Positions 33,063 to 45,600 are shown, numbered from the stretch's first letter. The stretch is DNA of 64,000 bases from Myoxocephalus aenaeus (GCA_038501785.1 JBAMJR010000504.1:20001-84000); one strand, 5' to 3'. Notes: a model not told the origin generated them from the letters alone. Numbers and translations: made by a program.

Positions 33063-33641
33063 GGAGGCGGGGTCATGCAGACCGCCGACCAATCCCGAGT
33101 GTCCACCTCCCCTCGCTCCACTGCAGTCATGTGACTGAACATAACCCAGAGTCACTCAGCCTGACTGGGATGCACAGTATCGCCTTAATGACTTCAAATA
33201 CTCATAAAAGACACTTTGAAAGTTTTACAAGTGACTTTTAAGAGAAAATAGTTCCACTAAAAAACGTTGTAATGATTTTACAGATAAAACTTCATGAAAT
33301 AAATATATTAGTTTCTGTCTTTGTATTGAATGTAAAACCAAATCCTGCAGCTTTCCTCTCAGCGTCTCACTGCGTCTCTCTACTCCTTACTGGACTTTAA
33401 GAAGTACAAGTACATCAAACTCTACCGCGATTAAGAGAGACACTTGAAACACTTATTGTACCTGATTTATCTGGAGAGCTTTATTTACCTGAAGATTATT
33501 CAGAGAAATGGTGATAATGATTAAATATAAGACGTGTAATGTCATGAAACTACACACAATACTCCAAGTATTGCTTTTAATTACTTGTGTTTATAACAAC
33601 GTGTCACACTTCAGACCTTCAGAGATATATTTACTAAACTA
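33063..33641. other. Unique sequence upstream of the S100B-like promoter
   Basis: Includes an ACTGCAGTCATGTGACTG stretch near 33119-33136 and otherwise AT-rich DNA. No gene is recognised. Confidence 0.5.
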
Positions 33642-36338
33642 AAAGGTACTGAGGATACTAAGGGTACTAAAGGGTACTGAGGTACTAAAGGGTACTAAGG
33701 GTACTAAAGGGTACTGAGGATACTAAGGGTACTAAAGGGTACTAAATGGTACTAAAGGGTACTGAGGTACTAAAGGGTACTAAGGGTACTAAAGGGTACT
33801 GAGGATACTAAGGGTACTAAAGGGTACTAAATGGTACTAAAGGGTACTGAGGATACTAAGGTACTAAAGGGTACTAAAGGATACTAAGGTTACTAAAGGG
33901 TACTGAGGTACTAAAGGGTACTAAGGGTACTAAAGGGTACTGAGGATACTAAGGGTACTAAAGGGTACTAAATGGTACTAAAGGGTACTGAGGATACTAA
34001 GGGTACTAAAGGGTACTGAGGATACTAAGGGTACTAAAGGGTACTAAAGGGTACTGAGGTACTAAAGGGTACTAAGGGTACTAAAGGGTACTGAGGATAC
34101 TAAGGGTACTAAAGGGTACTAAATGGTACTAAAGGGTACTGAGGATACTAAGGGTACTAAAGGGTACTGAGGTACTAAAGGGTACTAAATGGTACTAAAG
34201 GGTACTAAATGGTACTAAAGGGTACTGAGGATACTGAGGTACTAAAGGGTACTAAGGTTACTAAGGGTACTAAAGGGTACTGAGGTACTAAAGGGTACTA
34301 AGGGTACTAAAGGGTACTAAGGGTACTAAAGGGTACTAAATGGTACTAAAGGATACTGAGGTACTAAAGGGTACTAAGGGTACTAAAGGGTACTAAGGGT
34401 ATTAAAGGGTACTGAGGTACTAAAGGGTACTGAGGTACTAAAGGGTACTAAATGGTACTAAAGGGTGCTAAAGGATACTGAGGTACTAAAGGGTACTAAA
34501 TGATACTAAGGGTACTAAAGGGTACTAAGGGTATTAAAGGGTACTGAGGTACTAAATGGTACTGAGGGTACTAAAATGATACTGAAGGGTACTAAAAGGT
34601 ACTAAAGGGTACTAAAGGGTACTAAAAGGTACTAAAGGGTACTACATGGTACTAAAGGATACTAAAGGATACTAAAGGGTACTACATGGCACTGAAGGGT
34701 ACTAAAGGATACTAAAGAGTACTAAAGGCTACTACATGGTACTAAAGGGTACAAAAGGATACTAAGGGTACTAAAGGATACTACATGGTACTAAAGGGTA
34801 CTACATGGTACTGAAGGGTACTAAAGGATACTAAAGGGTACTAAAGGGTACTACATGGTACTAAAGGGTACAAAAGGATACTAAAGGGTACTAAAGGATA
34901 CTACATGGTACTAAAGGGTACAACAGGATACTAAAGAGTACTAAAGGGTACTACATGGTACTGAAGGGTACTAAAGGATACTAAAGAGTACTACAGGGTA
35001 CTACATGGTACTAAAGGATACTAAAGGGTACTACATGGTACTAAAAGATATTAAAGGGTACTACATGGTACTAAAGTGTACTAAAGGATACTACATGGTA
35101 CTAAAGGGTACTAAAGGATACTAAAGGGTACTAAAGGATACTACATGGTACTAAAGGGTACTAAAGGATACTAAAGGGTACTAAAGGGTACTACATGGTA
35201 CTGAAGGGTACTAAAGGGTACTAAAGGATACTAAAGGGTACTAAAGGGTACTACATGGTACTAAATGATACTAAAGGGTACTACATGGTACTAAAGGATA
35301 CTAAAGGGCACTAAAGGGTACTACATGGTACTAAAGGATACTAAAGGGTACTAAAGGGTACTACATGGTACTACAGGGTACTAAAGGGCACTAAAGGGTA
35401 CTACATGGTACTAAAGGATACTAAAGGGTACTAAAGGGTACTACATGGTACTACAGGGTACTAAAGGGTACTAAAGGGTACTACATGGTACTAAAGGGCA
35501 CTAAAGGGTACTACATGGTACTAAAGGATACTAAAGGGTACTAAAGGGTACTAAAGGGTACTACATGGTACTAAAGGATATTAAAGGGTACTACATGGTA
35601 CTAAAGGGTACTAAAGGATACTACATGGTACTAAAGGGTACTAAAGGATACTAAAGGGTACTAAAGGATACTAAAGGGTACTAAAGGATACTACATGGTA
35701 CTAAAGGGTACTAAAGGATACTAAAGGGTACTAAAGGGTACTACATGGTACTGAAGGGTACTAAAGGGTACTAAAGGGTACTACATGGTACTAAAGGATA
35801 CTAAAGGGTACTAAAGGGTACTACATGGTACTAAATGATACTAAAGGGTACTAAAGGGTACTACATGGTACTACAGGGTACTAAAGGGTACTAAAGGGTA
35901 CTACATGGTACTACAGGGTACTAAAGGGTACTAAAGGGCACTAAAGGGTACTACATGGTACTAAAGGATACTAAAGGGTACTAAAGGGTACTACATGGTA
36001 CTACAGGGTACTAAAGGGTACTAAAGGGTACTACATGGTACTACAGGGTACTAAAGGGTACTACATGGTACTACAGGGTACTAAAGGGTACTAAAGGGTA
36101 CTACAGGGTACTACATGGTACTAAAGGATACTAAAGGGTACTAAAGGGTACTACATGGTACTACAGGGTACTAAAGGGTACTACATGGTACTAAAGGATA
36201 CTAAAGGGTACTAAAGGGTACTACATGGTACTACAGGGTACTAAAGGGTACTACAGGGTACTACATGGTACTACAGGGTACTAAAGGGTACTACAGGGTA
36301 CTAAAGGGTACTACAGGGTACTAAAGGGTACTACATGG
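33642..36338. repeat. 10-bp satellite (GGTACTAAAG), about 270 copies, two domains
   Basis: The core unit is GGTACTAAAG. 33642-34630 carries GGTACTGAG, GGTACTAAAT and shortened units in an irregular 40- to 100-bp higher-order pattern. From about 34630 the variant CTACATGGTA becomes frequent, and strict 10-bp phase is kept to 36338, with CTACAGGGTA dominating the right end. It begins about 0.7 kb upstream of the S100B-like TATA box. Confidence 0.98.
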
Positions 36339-36880
36339 TACTGAGGCTGCCGCCGGTCATCACACGGCGCCGTCTGATCCGGTTATGCTGCTCCACTGAG
36401 GTTCTGCAGCCTGACAAAGGCCCGTTTCAGAGGAAGCGGCTGGCCGTGCATGTTAATGAAGCATCTACACACACACACACACACACACAGACACACACAC
36501 ACACACAGACACACACACACACACACACACACACTGCTCAAGTGGAGGCGTCCCGGTGCCAGTTTTCTACTCCCAACATGCTGTAAACAAGCCTTTAGAG
36601 AAGAAGTATTCCCAGAATGCACTGGGTTCTCTCCTAGAGATACAGACGGACATGAAGTTCTGCTGAAAGATTCTTAAATATAAAGATCACATGAAGTTAT
36701 GCTGAAAGATTCTTAAATATAAAGATGATAACATGAGGTTATGCTGAAATATTCTTAAATATAAAGATGATAACATGAAGTTATGCTGAAATATTCTTAA
36801 ATATAAAGATGATAACATGAGGTTATGCTGAAATATTCTTAAATATAAAGATGATAACATGAGGTTATGCTGAAAGATTA
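36339..36880. repeat. CA microsatellite and 42-bp repeat
   Basis: 36339-36465 is a unique CG-richer segment with no recognised gene. CA/GACA runs occupy 36466-36533. TATTCCCAGAATGCACTG (near 36608) matches a ZNF143-type core. 36661-36880 holds about 5 copies of a 42-bp unit (GTTATGCTGAAATATTCTTA, AATATAAAGATGATAACATG). Confidence 0.85.
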
Positions 36881-36964
36881 AATATAAATATTAATGCATG
36901 AGGTTCTGACATTTTCTGACATATCTTGTGAAGTTGATATGAAAGATCTGCACATTGTGCTCCG

Positions 36965-36977
36965 TGACCTTTGACCT
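36965..36977. promoter_or_regulatory. DR1 nuclear-receptor half-site pair
   Basis: TGACCTTTGACCT, identical to the 2272 site and the reverse complement of the 11099 site. There is no adjacent gene to assign it to. Confidence 0.3.
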
Positions 36978-37018
36978 CCGGAGCGTTCCTGACCTGATAG
37001 ATGAGTCTTTGTCTCCTC

Positions 37019-37121
37019 ACGGGACGACCAGCCGACCAGACGACCAGCCGACCGGCCGACCGGCCGACCAGCCGCCTCCCAGTTCCTCAAACACTGAGAC
37101 TCTGTGAGGAGAAACCCTGTT

Positions 37122-37171
<50 letters not shown>

Positions 37172-37215
37172 TCTCTCTCTTCCTCTCTCTCCCTCTCTCT
37201 CTCTCCCTCCTCTTC
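37019..37215. repeat. GACCAGCC repeat and TC microsatellite
   Basis: 37022-37072 has about six GACCAGCC/GACCGGCC units. 37126-37208 is a CT run with TTCC/CCCT interruptions. Arg-Glu and Ser-Leu open frames are artefacts. Confidence 0.93.
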
Positions 37216-37339
37216 ATCCATCGCTCTGACTTCTGTTTGTCTGCTCAGTAAACATCAGCAGGGACACCTCATTGTTTTTGTGTATGAAAGAAAAACATAT
37301 TCAATATTATTCTATAATTTTGCCTTTTTTTTTTACTAT

Positions 37340-37575
37340 GTATCTCTTAATTTAACGTTTTTAAATATATATCTCTTAATTTAATGATTTTAATATCTCT
37401 CTCTTAATTTAATGTTTTTAATATATGTTTCTTAATTTAATGTTTTAATATCTCTCTCTTAATTTAATGTTTTTAATATATGTTTCTTAATTTAATGTTT
37501 TAATATCTCTCTCTTAATTTAATGTTTTTAATATATGTTTCTTAATTTAATGATTTTAATATCTCTCTCTTAATT
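37340..37575. repeat. About 55-bp AT-rich minisatellite, about 4 copies
   Basis: Units alternate CTCTCTTAATTTAATG(T)TTT and TATATGTTTCTTAATTTAAT. No coding signal. Confidence 0.93.
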
Positions 37576-37679
37576 GAATGATGTTATTGTTATTTTTAGT
37601 CGTGTATTCATATAAAAGAAAACTCCAACACAACAGGCTGCGGTCAGACAGAATATTTTTCTTTCTTTGTCTCTTTCAG

Positions 37680-37860
37680 CTTCTTCTTCGTCTCCCGGGA
37701 GACGGCGTCCCCAAACGGCCCCCGGGGGCCCCGAGCCGAGCGGCTCCCCGGCAACAGACGGTTCTGCCAGCCGCTGAGTCATCCGCTGGCAGCCGGTTTA
37801 ACCGTAACACAGGAGCTTCAGCCTTTCTGTTTCTACAATCAAAGAGCTGCTGCTGACCTC
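37680..37860 (+). other. GC-rich island with perfect palindromes, possible exon
   Basis: A strong plus-strand acceptor-like tract (TTTCTTTGTCTCTTTCAG) ends at 37679. It is followed by GC-rich sequence containing two perfect 14-bp palindromes (37690-37703 and 37717-37730) and an AP-1 site TGAGTCA (37775-37781). One plus frame stays open from the acceptor to a TGA near 37862 (about 60 codons, Pro/Arg-rich at first), but I recognise no family. It may be a terminal exon of an unseen gene, or a regulatory element. Confidence 0.3.
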
Positions 37861-37862
37861 TG

Positions 37863-38814
37863 ACCTTTTGATGGCAAACCCGATTCATCTGGAGTGAGGA
37901 AAGGAAACGAGGAAAGGAATAAAGAGGAGGAAGAAACTGAGAAAAGAGAGAGTCTGAGGGAGAAACAGCCGAATAAAGAACTATAAATCAGTTTGTAATG
38001 CTCATGATTCACCACCAGAGGGCAGCAGTTCTTCATGTAACCTTCTCTGATCCATATCCACGTTCATGTGTTAAAGATGACAATAATCAATAAGCAAAAC
38101 AATTTCTTCTATTAGACTTGAGCAAAAAGTCTCATCTTTTTTTTAAGTCTTTAAAATGACTCAATTGATTCAATTCTCTTAAAAAATAATAAATTCAAGG
38201 CACCATGAGACTGCCGTTTAGAAGTCTTCAACTATATATATACAACTAATATTATTGGGACATCAATATTTATTAGGAGAACAGGAAAGGGCTTTTAATA
38301 CGAATAATATACTTTCATTCCAGGTATTTAAACCACAACGTTCCCCTTCGTATCAGAAACATGAAGCAACACGATCAACCCGCTCCATCCAGAGGAGTTG
38401 AACCTGCAACCTTGAGGTGAGGAGGACAGTTTGTTTAAGAGAGAAGATGCACGAGACCTTTTAGTCAGAAACGTGACATTCTTACACAAAAAGCATATTT
38501 TGCCATTTTGCAAATAAAATCTGCATTTCTGCAATTTTATTTTTATACAAATCCCCGGTGAAATCCCAGAAGACTGTGTTTTAAAACTGATGACTTCAGG
38601 ACTACGCTTTGCTGTTAATGTCACGCAATAAACTACAAAAATGGTGGAAAACAGACGGACAACCACAGCACAGTGAGACGTTACGCGTCATAGAAACCGT
38701 CTCATGTCGCCTCTAATCCCATAATCCCTCACTCTCCCCCCATCGGATCAGAGGATCCTGGATCCTCGCCACACGCCTACCTGATGGCCCACTTCCTCCT
38801 CTGCTGATCGGACA
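37863..38814. other. Unique sequence with a SINE-like fragment
   Basis: No gene supported. 38393-38440 on the minus strand reads CAAGGTTGCAGGTTCAACTC, a B-box-like tRNA-derived SINE remnant similar in kind to the one at 1862. The 38328-38666 minus open frame has no recognisable domain. Confidence 0.5.
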
Positions 38815-38920
38815 CAGTACACACAATACACAAAACACACAGTACACAATACACACAGTACACAATACACACAGTACACACAATACACACAGTACACACA
38901 GTACACACAGTACACTGAGG
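38815..38920. repeat. ACACAGTACACA microsatellite
   Basis: About 105 bp of 8- to 14-bp permutations of ACACAGTACACAAT. The flanking 38921-39117 is unique, with GGGGGTTAGAACCCC near 38932, a B-box-like or small inverted repeat. Confidence 0.93.
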
Positions 38921-39117
38921 CCGGGGGTTAGAACCCCATCGTGAGCTGGTACCTTGCCGCTCCACTTCCTGTCGTCAGAGACTCTTCAGCTCGTTAGTCG
39001 TTAATGAATCCGTCAGCAGACGTTACCCACAATGCAACTCCACTGCAGACAATTACACTGGAGACTCAGGTGTGTGATGCTAGTAGCAGCTAATCATGCA
39101 ACAATGGGCCCCTCCCC

Positions 39118-40118
39118 TACGACACAGGGGCCTCTTTGTGTTGTTGCTTTGTGTCTCTTTGTGTTGTTGCTTTGTGTCTCTTTGTAGTTGTTTGTAGTTG
39201 TTTGTGTCTCTTTGTGTTGTGGCTTTGTGTGTTTTTGTGTCTCTTTGTAGTTCTTTGTAGTTGTTTGTGTCTCTTTGTGTTGTTGCTTTGTGTCTCTTTG
39301 TAGTTCTTTGTAGTTGTTTGTGTCTCTTTGTGTTGTTGCTTTGTGTCTCTTTGTAGTTCTTTGTAGTTGTTTGTGTCTCTTTGTGTTGTTGCTTTGTGTG
39401 TTTTTGTGTCTCTTTGTAGTTCTTTGTAGTTGTTTGTGTCTCTTTGTGTTGTTACTTTGTGTCTCTTTGTAGTTCTTTGTAGTTGTTTGTGTCTCTTTGT
39501 GTTGTTGCTTTGTGTCTCTTTGTTGTTGTTTGTAGTTGTTTGTGTCTCTTTGTGTTGTTGCTTTGTGTCTCTTTGTTGTTGTTTGTAGTTGTTTGTGTCT
39601 CTTTGTGTTGTTGCTTTGTGTCTCTTTGTTGTTGTTTGTAGTTGTTTGTGTCTCTTTGTGTTGTTACTTTGTGTCTCTTTGTAGTTGTTTGTAGTTGTTT
39701 GTGTCTCTTTGTGTTGTGGCTTTGTGTGTTTTTGTGTCTCTTTGTAGTTCTTTGTAGTTGTTTGTGTCTCTTTGTGTTGTTGCTTTGTGTCTCTTTGTTG
39801 TTGTTTGTAGTTGTTTGTGTCTCTTTGTGTTGTTGCTTTGTGTCTCTTTGTTGTTGTTTGTAGTTGTTTGTGTCTCTTTGTGTTGTTACTTTGTGTCTCT
39901 TTGTAGTTGTTTGTAGTTGTTTGTGTCTCTTCGTGTTGTTGCTTTGTGTCTCTTTGTTGTTGTTTGTAGTTGTTTGTGTCTCTTTGTGTTGTTACTTTGT
40001 GTCTCTTTGTAGTTCTTTGTTGTCTTTTTGTGTCTCTTTGTGTCTCTTTGTAGTTCTTTGTGTCTCTTTGTGTCTCTTTGTGTCTCTTTGTAGTTCTTTG
40101 TGTCTCTTTGTAGTTCTT
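39118..40118. repeat. GTCTCTTTGT-based minisatellite with long artefactual frame
   Basis: About 1 kb built from TTTGTGTCTC, TTTGTAGTTG and TTTGTGTTGTTGC units in a roughly 57- to 66-bp higher-order pattern. The minus frame is open for 346 codons (Lys-Glu-Thr-Gln/Asn-Tyr repeats) only because unit lengths are multiples of three and lack stops. There is no start context, signal or domain. Confidence 0.95.
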
Positions 40119-40195
40119 TGTGAAAAAAAGTACGAGAGCCAGTGAAACCGGAGTCAAATTCCATGTATGTGAAAATTTACATGGCCATTAAAGCT

Positions 40196-40590
40196 GATTC
40201 TGATTCTGATTCTGATTCTGATTCTTTGTGTCTCTTTGTAGTGCTTTGTGTCTCTTTGTGTTGTGACTTTGTCTTTTTGTGTCTCTTTGTAGTTCTTTGT
40301 GTCTCTTTGTCTCTTCGTGTCTCTTTGTGTCTCTTTGTGTGTCTTTGTATCTCTTCTGTTGTCGTTTGGTGTCTCTTTGTGTCTCTTCTGTTGTCGTTTG
40401 GTGTCTCTTTGTGTCTCTTCTGTTGTTGTTTGGTGTCTCTTTGTGTCTCTTCTGTTGTCGTTTGGTGTCTCTTTGTCTCTTTGTGTCTCTTCTGTTGTCG
40501 TTTGGTGTCTCTTTGTGTGTCTTTGTGTCTCTTCTGTTGTCGTTTGGTGTCTCTTTGTGTGTCTTTGTGTCTCTTCTGTTGTCGTGGTAG
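40196..40590. repeat. GATTCT hexamers and GTCTCTTTGTGTCTCTTCTG array
   Basis: A short run of CTGATT hexamers (40194-40223), then about 365 bp of TTTGTGTCTCTTCTGTTGTC with GTTTGGTGTCTC units, related to the array on its left. A 40119-40195 unique bridge separates them. Confidence 0.95.
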
Positions 40591-40878
40591 TAGTTGTGTT
40601 TCTCTCAGTCAGTTCTATCTCTTCCTGCTGTTTCTTTCTCACGTCTTTCTGAATTTCTGAGACTCCACAAACCCAGAAGAGAGCGACGATCACAACCGTC
40701 AGCCGGAGGAGGAGCAGCGTTTAGCGCCACCTTGAGGTTTCACGATGTCCTTCATGAGAACGTTTCATCAGGAAACACCTCCTCTATGTATGATTTATTT
40801 ATGAGTAGAAGACGTGACAGAAAAGAGATGACGATCACCTTCTCTCTCTGTCTTTGTCCTCCTAAGAGCTAATCCCCC
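40591..40878. other. Unique sequence, weak signal-peptide-like frame on minus
   Basis: The minus strand across 40600-40725 encodes a hydrophobic stretch (LLLLRLTVVIVALFWVCGV) followed by a charged segment, but a stop codon precedes it, no ATG is available and no acceptor fits. It is recorded only as an oddity. No gene is called. Confidence 0.3.
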
Positions 40879-40881
40879 CCC

Positions 40882-40883
<2 letters not shown>

Positions 40884-40960
<77 letters not shown>
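40884..40960. repeat. CA microsatellite
   Basis: A short C run then about 38 CA repeats. 40961-41260 is unique with nothing recognised. Confidence 0.97.
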
Positions 40961-40961
<1 letters not shown>

Positions 40962-41263
40962 TCCTCACCACCACAACACCATCTGGCTGAGCTGAGCTGG
41001 TCCGAGCAGCGAGGCTTCAGACTGGGAGAAGCTGCTGGGATTACTGGTGTGCATCTGTTTCTGTCAATGGAGTCTGTTTCTGTTCGAGTTTCTCTTCAAG
41101 ATAACTTTTTATTTCTTTACGATGATGTAAAACAGATAATAACATAAACAAATAGCCTGAATTATCAGGATTCTCTATCAATCAATAATCAATGTTTCAG
41201 ACTCATGAAAATATAAAATAAATCAAAGCACTTGAACTGGAAATGAATACAAAGTTGGAAGGA

Positions 41264-42318
41264 AGTGGGGCTACAGAGAACAGGAAGTGGGGGTCCAGAG
41301 GACAGGAAGTGGGGCTCCAGAGGACAGGAAGTGGGGGTCCAGACGACAGGAAGCGGGGCTTCAGACAACAGGAAGTGGAGGTCCAGACGACAGGAAGCGG
41401 GGGTCCAGAGGACAGGAAGTGGAGGTCCAGACGACAGGAAGCGGCGCTTCAGACAACAGGAAGTGGAGGTCCAGACGACAGGAAGCGGGGGTCCAGAGGA
41501 CAGGAAGTGGAGGTCCAGACGACAGGAAGCGGGGGTCCAGAGAACAGGAAGTGGAGGTCCAGACGACAGGAAGCGGGGGTCCAGAGGACAGGAAGTGGAG
41601 GTCCAGACGACAGGAAGCGGGGGTCCAGAGAACAGGAAGTGGAGGTCCAGACGACAGGAAGCGGGGGTCCAGAGGACAGGAAGTGGAGGTCCAGACGACA
41701 GGAAGCGGGGGTCCAGAGAACAGGAAGTGGAGGTCCAGACGACAGGAAGTGGGGCTCCAGAGGACAGGAAGTGGCGCTCCAGAGGAGAAGAAGTGGCGCT
41801 CCAGAGGACAGGAAGTAGGGCTCCAGAGAACAGGAAGTGGGGCTCCAGAGAACAGGAAGTGGGAATCCAGAGGACAGGAAGTGGCGCTCCAGAGGAGAAG
41901 AAGTGGGGCTCCAGAGGACAGGAAGTGGCGCTCCAGAGGAGAAGAAGTGGGGCTCCAGAGGACAGGAAGTGGCGCTCCAGAGGAGAAGAAGTGGGGCTCC
42001 AGAGGACAGGAAGTGGCGCTCCAGAGGAGAAGAAGTGGGGCTCCAGAGGACAGGAAGTGGCGCTCCAGAGGAGAAGAAGTGGGGCTCCAGAGGACAGGAA
42101 GTGGCGCTCCAGAGGAGAAGAAGCGGGGGTCCAGAGGACAGGAAGTGGGGGTCCAGAGGACAGGAAGTGGGGCTCCAGAGAACAGGAAGTGGGGCTCCAG
42201 AGAACAGGAAGTGGGGGTCCAGAGGACAGGAAGTGGGGGTCCAGAGGACAGGAAGTGGGGCTCCAGAGAACAGGAAGTGGGGCTCCAGAGAACAGGAAGT
42301 GGGAATCCAGAGCACAGG
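41264..42318. repeat. 22-bp satellite, about 48 copies, ETS motif in most units
   Basis: Units GTGGGGCTCCAGAGGACAGG plus AA, with variants GGGGGTCCAGA, GGAGGTCCAGACGAC and a GAGAAG form. Nearly every unit contains AGGAAGTGG or AGGAAGCGG. Variants are arranged in blocks (41340-41750 dominated by the CAGACGAC type; 41760-42120 alternates GACAGG and GAGAAG). All six frames are open for up to 403 codons because the unit has no stop. None is a gene. Confidence 0.98.
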
Positions 42319-42650
42319 AAGCGCCGCTCAAGGACACGCGGATGAATCGGTGACCTTCGGCAACAGGAAGTGGCCTCCGTCCTCTGATGTGAGCGATCAA
42401 AGGACGGCGGGGACTTGAAACAGAAGAGAGAGCTCATCATGATAATAGGAATCTGCCGACGGGCTTTTCAACCAGATTAAAACAACTTGATTAACCCGCC
42501 TGCCGGAGCACCTTGAGATCCTGAGAGGGAAATGAGCATCATCCTATAACTGTGTTCAACATCTTGTCTGAGCGGTTTCTATTCGACGATGTTGATTTTA
42601 TAATCGTCCGTCCTTCATAGAAACCTTTACAGTGATTGCAACGATTCTGC
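42319..42650. other. Unique sequence between arrays
   Basis: Mixed composition, no gene or site recognised. Its right end grades into the next array. Confidence 0.5.
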
Positions 42651-42651
42651 A

Positions 42652-45600
42652 TTGAAACTTCAGTTTTTATTAAAGCTCTTTATGCTAAAGGCTAAACGTA
42701 TAAATATGTTTATTAAAGCTCTTTATTCTAAAGGTTAAATGTGTAAACGTGTTTTTATTAAAGCTCTTTATGCTAAAGGCTAAGTGTATAAATATGTTTA
42801 TTAAAGCTCTTTATTCTAAAGGTTAAATGTGTAAATGTGTTTATTAAAGCTCTTTATTCTAAAGGTTAAATGTGTAAATGTGTTTATTAAAGCTCTTTAT
42901 GCTAAAGGCTAAACATGTAAATGTATTTATTAAAGCTCTTTATTCTAAAGGTTAAATGTGTAAATGTGTTTATTAAAGCTCTTTATTCTAAAGGTTAAAT
43001 GTGTAAATGTGTTTATTAAAGCTCTTTATGCTAAAGGTTAACATGTAAATGTGTTTATTAAAGCTCTTTATGCTAAAGGTTAAACATGTAAATGTATTTA
43101 TTAAAGCTCTTTATGCTAAAGGTTAAACGTGTAAATGTGTTTATTAAAGCTCTTCATGCTAAAGGCTAAACATGTAAATGTGTTTATTAAAGCTCTTCAT
43201 GCTAAAGGTTAAACATGTAAATGTGTTTATTAAAGCTCTTCATGCTAAAGGCTAAACATGTAAATGTGTTTATTAAAGCTCTTTATGCTAAAGGCTAAAC
43301 ATGTAAATGTGTTTATTAAAGCTCTTTATGCTTAAGGCTAAACGTATAAATATGTTTATTAAAGCTCTTTATTCTAAAGGTTAAACATGTAAATGTGTTT
43401 ATTAAAGCTCTTCATGCTAAAGGCTAAACATGTAAATGTGTTTATTAAAGCTCTTTATGCTAAAGGTTACACGTGTAAATGTGTTTAAAGCTCTTTATGC
43501 TAAAGGTTAAACATGTAAATGTGTTTATTAAAGCTCTTTATTCTAAAGGTTAAATGTGTAAATGTGTTTATTAAAGCTCTTTATGCTAAAGGTTAAACAT
43601 GTAAATGTGTTTATTAAAGCTCTTTATGCTAAAGGTTAAACATGTAAATGTGTTTATTAAAGCTCTTCATGCTAAAGGCTAAACATGTAAATGTGTTTAT
43701 TAAAGCTCTTCATGCTAAAGGTTAAACATGTAAATGTGTTTATTAAAGCTCTTCATGCTAAAGGCTAAACATGTAAATGTGTTTATTAAAGCTCTTTATG
43801 CTAAAGGTTAAACATGTAAATGTGTTTATTAAAGCTCTTTATGCTAAAGGTTAAACGTGTAAATGTGTTTATTAAAGCTCTTCATGCTAAAGGTTAAACA
43901 TGTAAATGTGTTTATTAAAGCTCTTCATGCTAAAGGCTAAACATGTAAATGTGTTTATTAAAGCTCTTTATGCTAAAGGTTAAACATGTAAATGTGTTTA
44001 TTAAAGCTCTTTATTCTAAAGGCTAAACATGTAAATGTGTTTATTAAAGCTCTTTATGCTAAAGGTTAAACATGTAAATGTGTTTATTAAAGCTCTTTAT
44101 GCTAAAGGCTAAACATGTAAATGTGTTTATTAAAGCTCTTTATGCTAAAGGTTAAACATGTAAATGTGTTTATTAAAGCTCTTTATGCTAAAGGTTAAAC
44201 ATGTAAATGTGTTTATTAAAGCTCTTCATGCTAAAGGCTAAACATGTAAATGTGTTTATTAAAGCTCTTTATGCTAAAGGTTAAACATGTAAATGTGTTT
44301 ATTAAAGCTCTTTATGCTAAAGGTTAAACATGTAAATGTGTTTATTAAAGCTCTTTATGCTAAAGGCTAAACATGTAAATGTGTTTATTAAAGCTCTTTA
44401 TGCTAAAGGTTAAACATGTAAATGTGTTTATTAAAGCTCTTTATGCTAAAGGTTAAACATGTAAATGTGTTTATTAAAGCTCTTCATGCTAAAGGCTAAA
44501 CATGTAAATGTGTTTATTAAAGCTCTTTATGCTAAAGGTTAAACATGTAAATGTGTTTATTAAAGCTCTTTATGCTAAAGGTTAAACATGTAAATGTGTT
44601 TATTAAAGCTCTTCATGCTAAAGGCTAAACATGTAAATGTGTTTATTAAAGCTCTTTATGCTAAAGGTTAAACATGTAAATGTGTTTATTAAAGCTCTTT
44701 ATGCTAAAGGCTAAACATGTAAATGTGTTTATTAAAGCTCTTCATGCTAAAGGCTAAACATGTAAATGTGTTTATTAAAGCTCTTCATGCTAAAGGCTAA
44801 ACATGTAAATGTGTTTATTAAAGCTCTTTATGCTAAAGGTTAAACATGTAAATGTGTTTATTAAAGCTCTTTATGCTAAAGGTTACACGTGTAAATGTGT
44901 TTAAAGCTCTTTATGCTAAAGGTTAAACATGTAAATGTGTTTATTAAAGCTCTTTATGCTAAAGGCTAAACATGTAAATGTGTTTATTAAAGCTCTTTAT
45001 GCTAAAGGTTAAACATGTAAATGTGTTTATTAAAGCTCTTTATGCTAAAGGTTAAACATGTAAATGTGTTTATTAAAGCTCTTCATGCTAAAGGCTAAAC
45101 ATGTAAATGTGTTTATTAAAGCTCTTTATGCTAAAGGTTAAACATGTAAATGTGTTTATTAAAGCTCTTTATGCTAAAGGTTAAACATGTAAATGTGTTT
45201 ATTAAAGCTCTTCATGCTAAAGGCTAAACATGTAAATGTGTTTATTAAAGCTCTTTATGCTAAAGGTTAAACATGTAAATGTGTTTATTAAAGCTCTTTA
45301 TGCTAAAGGCTAAACATGTAAATGTGTTTATTAAAGCTCTTCATGCTAAAGGCTAAACATGTAAATGTGTTTATTAAAGCTCTTCATGCTAAAGGTTAAA
45401 CATGTGAATGTGTTTATTAAAGCTCTTTATTCTAAAGGCTAAACATGTAAATGTGTTTATTAAAGCTCTTTATGCTAAAGGCTAAACATGTAAATGTGTT
45501 TATTAAAGCTCTTCATGCTAAAGGTTAAACATGTAAATGTGTTTATTAAAGCTCTTTATGCTAAAGGTTAAACATGTAAATGTGTTTATTAAAGCTCTTC

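Noticed and set aside
39117..40157. 346-codon minus frame rich in Lys, Glu, Thr and Gln
   Set aside because: Product of a minisatellite with unit lengths divisible by three. No proper start context, promoter or family.
40593..40735. Signal-peptide-like minus frame leading into the Thr/Glu/Gln repeat
   Set aside because: A TAA stop lies directly upstream in frame, there is no ATG, and no acceptor could bring a start in.
41189..42440. Open frames of up to 403 codons on both strands
   Set aside because: They span the 22-bp satellite, whose unit has no stop in any frame. Repeated peptides show no domain and all frames are equally open.
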